From assembly GCA_937967875.1 (NCBI GenBank), contig CALBTQ010000438.1, positions 1-11,099 on the forward strand: DNA of 11,099 nt, read 5' to 3'. The notes under the pieces were generated by a model. The model was not told the DNA's origin. It made no database searches and saw nothing but the letters and a program-made list of their open reading frames with translations. The stretch's first letter is position 1. Each line of letters opens with the position of its first letter. The DNA comes from an uncultured Pseudomonadota bacterium (GTDB lineage Bacteria; Lernaellota; Lernaellaia; Lernaellales; Lernaellaceae). The position numbers and the translations under genes were made by a program. Below, one piece after another: positions 6,537 to 11,099 of this stretch.

Positions 6537-7748
6537 TCAGCGTAGCGCCAGATAGTTTTCTACCAAATATACGAGCCGATGGCCATGGCCATCGTCGGAA
6601 AAAGCGACGCCCACGCCGAGACGGTCGACCTGGGGGTCGGTGACGTTGAGCCGGTGGGCGGGCGATTCCATCAGGCTGGCGTGGCCGGCGAGGGCCGATT
6701 GGTTGAGGGCGACGTTCTCGGTGACGCGCTGCCACTTGATGCCCGCGGCGTTGACGCGGTCGACGACCATGCCGGTGGTCGGGCTGCGGTGCGCGGCGTA
6801 GCCGAGTTCTTTCATTTCGTCGGCGTGGCCCTGGGCGACCTTTTCCAGCGCGGCGTCGCGCACGAGGGCTGCCAGGCCGAGCGCCTGGCGTTCGCGGTTG
6901 ATCTGGTTGAACACCAGCGTGCGCGCGGTGGCGGGGGAATCGGCGACCGGCCAATCGTCGCGGCGCGTTTCGGGCGCGAAGTCACCGACGTTCACCGGCA
7001 TGAGCGCGACGATCTCCGGGCCGGACGAGCCGACGCCGCTGACTTCCAGACGGTACACGCCCGGGCCGTCGCCGAACATGATCTGGTTGGAGAAGCGGCC
7101 GTCGGGCGCAAGGTTGAACAGCAGTTCGTACACCTGGCCCTTGGGCGTGCCGATGTAGATTTTCGGATCGCGCAGCCCGCCGACCAGGCGGCCGCTCAGC
7201 GGCAGGCGGTGGCTGGTTTCGGCTTGTTTGGGGAAGGGGTCGAGCTCGACCGGACGGCGCGAAAAGAGCAGGGCGATGTGGTACATCGGCGGAAACTTGC
7301 CGCGTACGACGCTGACGCCGTAATGGGTGTACAAGCCCGACGCGAGGTCCTGGTGCAGGCTTTCGCCGACGTCCTTTTCCATCGAGGAGAGTAGGAAGGT
7401 CGAAACCAGTTGCGTACGCACGGCGCTGTCGGAGACGCCGAAGCGGACCATTTCGTCCTGCACGTCGGCGTTGGACATCTCGCCGATCAGCCCGGAGCCT
7501 TGCGATTGCAGCCACCAGGCGAGGCTGCGGCAGGTGAGGATCAGCCCCGCGTCCAACTCCGGCGGCTCGCGGCCGGCGGCGCGCGCCCACCCGGCGACCG
7601 TTTCGATCAACCGCAGTTCGTCGGGCACGAGGGGAAAATCGACGTCCGGCCGGTTGTAGGTGTCCACCTCGTCCGGGTGCGGCGGCGAGGCCGAGCACGC
7701 GGCAAGCAGCAACAGCAGCGGCAAGAGCCGGACAAACGGTCGGGACAT
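6537..7748 (-). CDS. CAP (SCP/PR1) domain lipoprotein
   Basis: This 403-residue predicted lipoprotein has a hydrophobic leader rich in leucine and a lipobox LAAC, with lipidated Cys18 followed by a Ser/Pro-rich linker. A C-terminal CAP domain spans about 275-400. It starts with NQINRERQALGL and carries the expected cavity residues His320 (in AAHRSP), Glu344 (in TENVA) and His365 (in SPAHRLN), plus a closing VYLVENY strand. The middle (about 183-255) reads like an immunoglobulin-like beta domain. Residues 43-165 have a helical start and a THYGVSVVRG...HIALLFS ending, resembling a degenerate CAP domain. CAP proteins of bacteria are secreted, often surface-bound, and mostly of unknown function, with lipid or small-ligand binding proposed. 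No strong ribosome site precedes the ATG. The gene begins 30 bases after the TPR gene, so translational coupling is possible. Confidence 0.87.
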   Translation of the reverse strand: MSRPFVRLLPLLLLLAACSASPPHPDEVDTYNRPDVDFPLVPDELRLIETVAGWARAAGREPPELDAGLILTCRSLAWWLQSQGSGLIGEMSNADVQDEMVRFGVSDSAVRTQLVSTFLLSSMEKDVGESLHQDLASGLYTHYGVSVVRGKFPPMYHIALLFSRRPVELDPFPKQAETSHRLPLSGRLVGGLRDPKIYIGTPKGQVYELLFNLAPDGRFSNQIMFGDGPGVYRLEVSGVGSSGPEIVALMPVNVGDFAPETRRDDWPVADSPATARTLVFNQINRERQALGLAALVRDAALEKVAQGHADEMKELGYAAHRSPTTGMVVDRVNAAGIKWQRVTENVALNQSALAGHASLMESPAHRLNVTDPQVDRLGVGVAFSDDGHGHRLVYLVENYLALR

Positions 7749-7778
7749 GCGCGGTTCGCTTTCGTCGAAAATTTCGGC

Positions 7779-8960
7779 TCAGTTGTCGACGGGCTTGTGC
7801 AGCGAGGAGCGAATCCACTCCAGGTCTTCCTCGCGCAGTTCCGGAATCACTTCCGGCCCTTGTTCGGCGAGGATTTCCTCGACGCGTTGCAGCTCTTCGC
7901 GCGCCCGTTCGGGTTGGCCCATTTTAGCGAGCAATTGGGCGAGATTGAAGCGGGCCAGATGATATTCGGGATCCAGCGCCAGCGCCTTCTGATAGCTGAC
8001 GAGGGCCTCGTTGTAATTTTTCATGCCCTCGGCCATGAGCACGGCGCGGTTGTTCCAGATCGAGGGGTCCGCATCGTCGAGGGAAAGGGCGATTTCGTAT
8101 TCGGCGAGCGCTTCCTGCGGACGGCCGAGCATGTCCAGCGCGTGGGCCATGCCGCTGTGGGCGCGCACGAGCGCTCGATCGATGTGCGCGGCGCGGCGGA
8201 AAGCGCGCAGGCTGTCGCGGTAGCGGCCCAAATCGAGCAGCACGTTGCCTAGGTCCTGCCACTTGAGCGGGTCGAGTTCGTCCAGGCGCAGCGCGGTGCG
8301 GTATTCGGCTTCGGCTTCCTTGAGGTGACCGAGGCGGTGCAGCGCGTCGGCCTTGCCGCAATGGGGATGATCCCACTCGGGATCCAGCTCGATGGCGTTG
8401 TCGAAGGAGATGATCGCCTCTTCGTAGCGGTTCAGGCCCAGCAGCGCCATGCCCTGACCGCCGTAGGCCCAGGCGTATTCGGGGTCGATGGCCAGCGCGC
8501 GGTCGAACAGTTCGAGGCCCGATTCGTACTGGTGCTTGGTGACCAGAATCTGCGCCTTGCCGGTCAGCGCCCAGGGATCGTTGCGGTCGCTGCGCAACGC
8601 GCGTTCGTACCACAGGCGCGCTTCGTCGTCGCGGTACATGAAAAACAGCACGTCGCCGATGTTCTTGAGCGTCACCGGGCGGTTGGGCTCCAGGCGCTGC
8701 GATTTCATCAGCGCCTCGAAGGCCTCTTCGTATTCGCCCATGTTCTTGTAGACGACGCCGAGGTTGTTCCACAGATCGGGATTGTCGGGCTCGGTGGACA
8801 GGGCTTCGCGCAGCACCTGCAAGGCGCGGTCCTGCTCACCGAGGAAGTCGAGAATCTCAGCCTTTTCCAGCAGCAGATCGGTGCTGGGGCCGAATTCGCG
8901 GAGTTCCTCCTCGATTTCCTCCAGGTCTTGCAGATAGAGTCGACGCAGTTCCGGGTCCAT
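7779..8960 (-). CDS. Ten-repeat TPR protein, cytoplasmic
   Basis: A 393-residue protein made almost wholly of tetratricopeptide repeats. An acidic helical start (residues 1-25) leads into about ten 34-residue units from residue 27 to about 370. The units show the usual pattern of small and aromatic residues and often end in Asp-Pro, for example EALMKSQRLEPN, DRALAIDPEY, DNAIELDPEW and QKALALDPEY. There is no signal peptide or membrane segment, so it should be a cytoplasmic scaffold for protein binding. The partner cannot be predicted. I chose the ATG at 8960 over an in-frame GTG four codons upstream because GAGGTG then stands 9 bases before it as a ribosome site, while the GTG itself overlaps that site. 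It heads a run of three same-strand genes, with the CAP lipoprotein 30 bases downstream. Confidence 0.9.
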   Translation of the reverse strand: MDPELRRLYLQDLEEIEEELREFGPSTDLLLEKAEILDFLGEQDRALQVLREALSTEPDNPDLWNNLGVVYKNMGEYEEAFEALMKSQRLEPNRPVTLKNIGDVLFFMYRDDEARLWYERALRSDRNDPWALTGKAQILVTKHQYESGLELFDRALAIDPEYAWAYGGQGMALLGLNRYEEAIISFDNAIELDPEWDHPHCGKADALHRLGHLKEAEAEYRTALRLDELDPLKWQDLGNVLLDLGRYRDSLRAFRRAAHIDRALVRAHSGMAHALDMLGRPQEALAEYEIALSLDDADPSIWNNRAVLMAEGMKNYNEALVSYQKALALDPEYHLARFNLAQLLAKMGQPERAREELQRVEEILAEQGPEVIPELREEDLEWIRSSLHKPVDN

Positions 8961-8973
8961 TTGTTTTTTCACC

Positions 8974-8988
8974 TCGTGCGGTGCACGA
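8974..8988 (-). promoter_or_regulatory. Small hairpin at the TPR gene ribosome site
   Basis: TCGTGC and GCACGA form a 6-bp stem with a 3-base loop. On the transcript, the 3' arm ends inside the GAGGTG ribosome site, so folding could partly hide it. The stem is short and could be chance. Confidence 0.25.
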
Positions 8989-9016
8989 CATAACCTTATT
9001 TACGGCGCGCCGTCAA
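8987..9016 (-). promoter_or_regulatory. Weak candidate promoter for the TPR-CAP-permease operon
   Basis: On the minus strand, TTGACG (9016-9011) is followed after 18 bases by TATGTC (8992-8987). The -35 is good (5 of 6). The -10 is poor (3 of 6) and the spacing slightly long. Position is the main support, since this is the only non-coding space upstream of the three-gene run. Confidence 0.35.
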
Positions 9017-9043
9017 GGGCTCAAACGCACAGACCATGGGCGG

Positions 9044-9071
9044 TTGACCGTCGAAGGGGGATTGGTAAGAT
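9044..9071 (+). promoter_or_regulatory. Candidate sigma70 promoter for the transketolase genes
   Basis: TTGACC (9044-9049), a 16-base spacer and TAAGAT (9066-9071), with TGG just before the -10 as an extended -10 element. The layout is the same as in the promoter proposed for the helicase gene. A start near 9078 would give a leader of about 58 bases before the ATG at 9136. Confidence 0.55.
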
Positions 9072-9135
9072 CGAAGCGTCAACCTCATGCAATCCACCAC
9101 CACGAAGATCCCCGGCGGGGGAGCCAGGAGGGAGG

Positions 9136-9954
9136 ATGGAACTGGGCGATCTGGTGCGCATGGCGCGTCAAATCCGTCGCGACATCGTGACGATTACTCA
9201 CGTCGCCGGTTCGGGCCATCCGGGCGGCAGTCTGTCGAGCGCGGATTTCGTCACCGCGCTGTATTTCCACAAATTGCGGCATCGGCCGGAGGACCCGCAT
9301 TGGGAGGGACGCGATCGTGTGATCTTCTCGAAGGGTCACGTGGCGCCGGTGCTCTACGCGGCGCTGGCGCGCAGCGGTTATTTTCCCGTGGCGGACCTCA
9401 ACGGCTTGCGGCGGCTGGGCTCGCACCTGCAGGGGCACCCGTGCACGTGCACGCCGGGGGTGGAGGTCGGCACGGGGAGCCTGGGGCAGGGGCTGTCGGT
9501 GGCGGTGGGCATGGCGATGGCCGCGAAGCTCGACGGGCGGCCGAACCTGTTTTACTGCGTCAACGGCGACGGCGAACTGCAGGAAGGGCAGATCTGGGAG
9601 GCGCTGATGGCCGCGGGCCATTACCGGCTGGACAACCTGCTGACCTTCATCGACTACAACAACCTGCAGATCGACGGCGAGGTGGAGAAGGTGATGGGCG
9701 TCGCGCCGCTGGCCGACAAGCTGCGCGCGTTTCGCTGGGAGGTGGTCGGCGTGGACGGCCACGACATGAGCGCGCTGGTTGCGGCGCTGGACGCTTTTCC
9801 GCGCAACGACGGCAAGCCGACGGCGATCATCGGGCGGACGGTCAAAGGCAAGGGCGTTTCATTCATGGAGAACATCGCCGGCTGGCACGGCAAAGCCCCC
9901 AACGATGAGCAGTACGCGCAGGCGATGCGCGAACTGGCCGACCCGGAGGTGTGA
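9136..9954 (+). CDS. Transketolase, N-terminal (thiamine pyrophosphate-binding) subunit
   Basis: This is the 272-residue N-terminal half of a split transketolase, the enzyme that moves two-carbon ketol units between sugar phosphates in the non-oxidative pentose phosphate pathway (xylulose-5-phosphate and ribose-5-phosphate to sedoheptulose-7-phosphate and glyceraldehyde-3-phosphate). Seen in the sequence: GSGHPGG with His28, SKGH with His68, GHP with His101, GTGSLGQGL (112-120), and the diphosphate and Mg motif beginning GDGELQEGQ (144-152) and closing with NN (175-176). The C-terminal WHGKAP segment (His251) is also typical. The length is normal for this subunit. AGGAGG stands 4 bases before the ATG. 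The stop is 3 bases before the start of the C-terminal subunit gene, so the two are certainly co-expressed. Acting alone it would lack the pyrimidine-binding half. Confidence 0.95.
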   Translation: MELGDLVRMARQIRRDIVTITHVAGSGHPGGSLSSADFVTALYFHKLRHRPEDPHWEGRDRVIFSKGHVAPVLYAALARSGYFPVADLNGLRRLGSHLQGHPCTCTPGVEVGTGSLGQGLSVAVGMAMAAKLDGRPNLFYCVNGDGELQEGQIWEALMAAGHYRLDNLLTFIDYNNLQIDGEVEKVMGVAPLADKLRAFRWEVVGVDGHDMSALVAALDAFPRNDGKPTAIIGRTVKGKGVSFMENIAGWHGKAPNDEQYAQAMRELADPEV

Positions 9955-9957
9955 GCG

Positions 9958-10911
9958 ATGGTGCAGACATACGGCAAGAAGCCCACGCGCATGGGCTACG
10001 GCGACGGGCTGCTCACGCTGGGCGAAACCGATCCGCGGGTGGTGGTGTTCGACGCCGACCTGGCCAAGTCGACGACCACCGACTGGTTCGCCGAAAAATT
10101 TCCGGCGCGGTTTTTCGACGCGGGCATCGCCGAGCAGAATATGCTGGGCATGGCGGCGGGGATGAGCCTGTTGGGCAAGACGCCGTTCGTGTCGACCTAC
10201 GGGGTGTTCGTCGCCGGGCGCGCGTGGGATCAGATCCGCACGACGATCTGCTACTCGAAACTGAACGTGAAGATCGGCGGCATGCACGGCGGGGTGTCGG
10301 TCGGGCCCGACGGCGCGACGCACCAGGCGCTGGAGGAAATCACCATCATGCGCGTGCTGCCGAACATGATCGTGCTCTCGCCCTGCGATTATCACGAATC
10401 GTACAAGGCGACGCTGGCGGCGGCGCAGATCGCCGGGCCGGTGTATCTGCGCTTCGGGCGCGAGGCCGTGCCGATCATCAGCACGCCGGAAACGCCGTTC
10501 GAATTCGGCAAGGCGGCATTGTGGCGCGATGGGAACGACGTCGCGCTGCTCGCCACCGGGCACATGGTGTATCACGCGCTGGAAGCGGCCGAAGCGCTGG
10601 CCGGCGCGGGCGTGAACGCGCTGGTGCTCAACGTGCACACGATCAAGCCGCTGGACGAAGAGGCGGTGCTGGCCGCCGTCGCGCAATGCGGGTGCGCGGT
10701 GACCTGCGAGGAACATCAGACCACCGGCGGTTTCGGCGGCGCGATCGCCGAGCTGCTGGCGAAGCGGCGGCCGACGCCGCTGCGGTTCATCGGCGTGCAG
10801 GATCGCTTCGGGGAATCGGGACAGCCGGACGAACTGTTCGAGGAATTCGGCTTGAGCGCGCATTTCATCGTCAAGGCCGCGCGGGAGGTTATGCAAGCGG
10901 CGAAGAAATGA
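9958..10911 (+). CDS. Transketolase, C-terminal (pyrimidine-binding) subunit
   Basis: This 317-residue partner of the N-terminal subunit has a pyrimidine-binding domain (about 8-170) and a C-terminal domain (about 185-310). Glu59 in FDAGIAEQNM is the catalytic glutamate that activates the thiamine ring. GPDGATHQALEEI (117-129) and LRFGRE (164-169) are further family marks, and TCEEHQTTGGFGGAIAE (249-265) marks the last domain. The gene begins 3 bases after the stop of the first subunit, with GGAGGT inside the end of that gene and 7 bases of spacing, which indicates translational coupling. The same fold occurs in DXS and in pyruvate dehydrogenase E1 beta. The paired N-subunit with its transketolase motifs favours transketolase. 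Confidence 0.95.
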   Translation: MVQTYGKKPTRMGYGDGLLTLGETDPRVVVFDADLAKSTTTDWFAEKFPARFFDAGIAEQNMLGMAAGMSLLGKTPFVSTYGVFVAGRAWDQIRTTICYSKLNVKIGGMHGGVSVGPDGATHQALEEITIMRVLPNMIVLSPCDYHESYKATLAAAQIAGPVYLRFGREAVPIISTPETPFEFGKAALWRDGNDVALLATGHMVYHALEAAEALAGAGVNALVLNVHTIKPLDEEAVLAAVAQCGCAVTCEEHQTTGGFGGAIAELLAKRRPTPLRFIGVQDRFGESGQPDELFEEFGLSAHFIVKAAREVMQAAKK

Positions 10912-10971
10912 TATTGCCATAATAAATACCATATTAATCTGCAACGCCCGGCAAATTGTGGGAGGGTCAAA

Positions 10972-11099
10972 ATGCTGTTGGCGCAACGGATGAGCCGTCT
11001 GGGCACCGAGACGGCGTTCGAGATGCTGGCCAAGGCCCGCGCGCTCGAGGCGCAGGGTCGGCCGATCATCCACCTGGAAATCGGCGAGCCCGATTTCGA
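10972..11099 (+). CDS. Class I/II PLP-dependent aminotransferase, 5' fragment
   Basis: Only the first 42 codons are inside the window. They read MLLAQRMSRL, then an alanine- and leucine-rich helix (residues 15-28), then IIHLEIGEPDF (32-42). The last part is the typical N-terminal stretch of aspartate-type and related fold-type I aminotransferases (usually I-x-L-x-I-G-E-P-D-F). GGGAGGG ends 6 bases before the ATG, a strong ribosome site. It follows the transketolase pair on the same strand after a 60-base A/T-rich gap, in which I find no convincing promoter or terminator, so read-through from the transketolase promoter is possible. Substrate cannot be told from this fragment. Confidence 0.8.
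   Translation, partial: MLLAQRMSRLGTETAFEMLAKARALEAQGRPIIHLEIGEPDF

Noticed and set aside
5077..6555. A 492-codon plus-strand frame opposite the permease
   Set aside because: Its product is extremely rich in Asp, His, Gly and Gln with no family features. The opposite strand carries a complete NCS2 permease with a good ribosome site.
6502..6954. N-terminal extension of the permease by about 150 codons
   Set aside because: It would overlap the CAP lipoprotein gene in another frame and gives an Arg/Pro-rich sequence. The ATG at 6501 has a strong ribosome site and the family's normal N-terminus.
9004..9011. GGCGCGCC palindrome between the divergent operons
   Set aside because: An 8-base GC palindrome is not notable in GC-rich DNA and does not line up with a promoter box as an operator would.
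10914..10954. TTGCC and GGCAA as a hairpin after the transketolase genes
   Set aside because: The arms are only 5 bases with a loop of about 31 bases and no T-run, as expected by chance.

Overview
This window looks like the end of a metagenomic or draft contig from a GC-rich, Gram-negative bacterium. Two predicted lipoproteins, an outer-membrane beta-barrel candidate and long secreted or TPR proteins suggest a deltaproteobacterial, myxococcal or related lineage. That placement is an impression from gene style, not a phylogenetic result. The first 45 bases are not biological: they match the 3' part of the Illumina TruSeq universal adapter. The genomic sequence starts at base 46.

Layout from left to right. 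(1) Bases 46-2578, minus strand: a two-gene envelope operon. A beta-barrel-like exported protein is followed 12 bases later by a lipoprotein with a TPR-like segment and two tandem six-cysteine modules; the lipoprotein is cut at the contig end. (2) Bases 2579-2751: a divergent promoter region. It has a sigma70-type promoter for each side, and a perfect 17-bp palindrome lies over the leftward promoter. (3) Bases 2752-5067, plus strand: a complete UvrD/PcrA-type DNA helicase. (4) Bases 5074-8960, minus strand: a probable three-gene operon, read as a ten-repeat TPR protein, a CAP-domain lipoprotein, then an AzgA-type purine permease. The permease ends 6 bases from the end of the helicase gene, tail to tail. 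(5) Bases 8961-9135: a second divergent promoter region. (6) Bases 9136-10911, plus strand: a split transketolase, with N- and C-terminal subunit genes 3 bases apart. It is followed by the first 42 codons of a class I/II PLP aminotransferase that runs off the window.

The helicase, permease, transketolase and aminotransferase are ordinary housekeeping families. The less familiar parts are the cysteine-module lipoprotein and its beta-barrel partner, the palindrome over their promoter, and the operon joining a TPR protein, a CAP lipoprotein and a purine permease. I see no mobile element, CRISPR array, RNA gene or clear intrinsic terminator, and no gene-free stretch longer than about 175 bases. 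Nothing here is strong enough to be called a new system. The envelope gene pair is the best lead.
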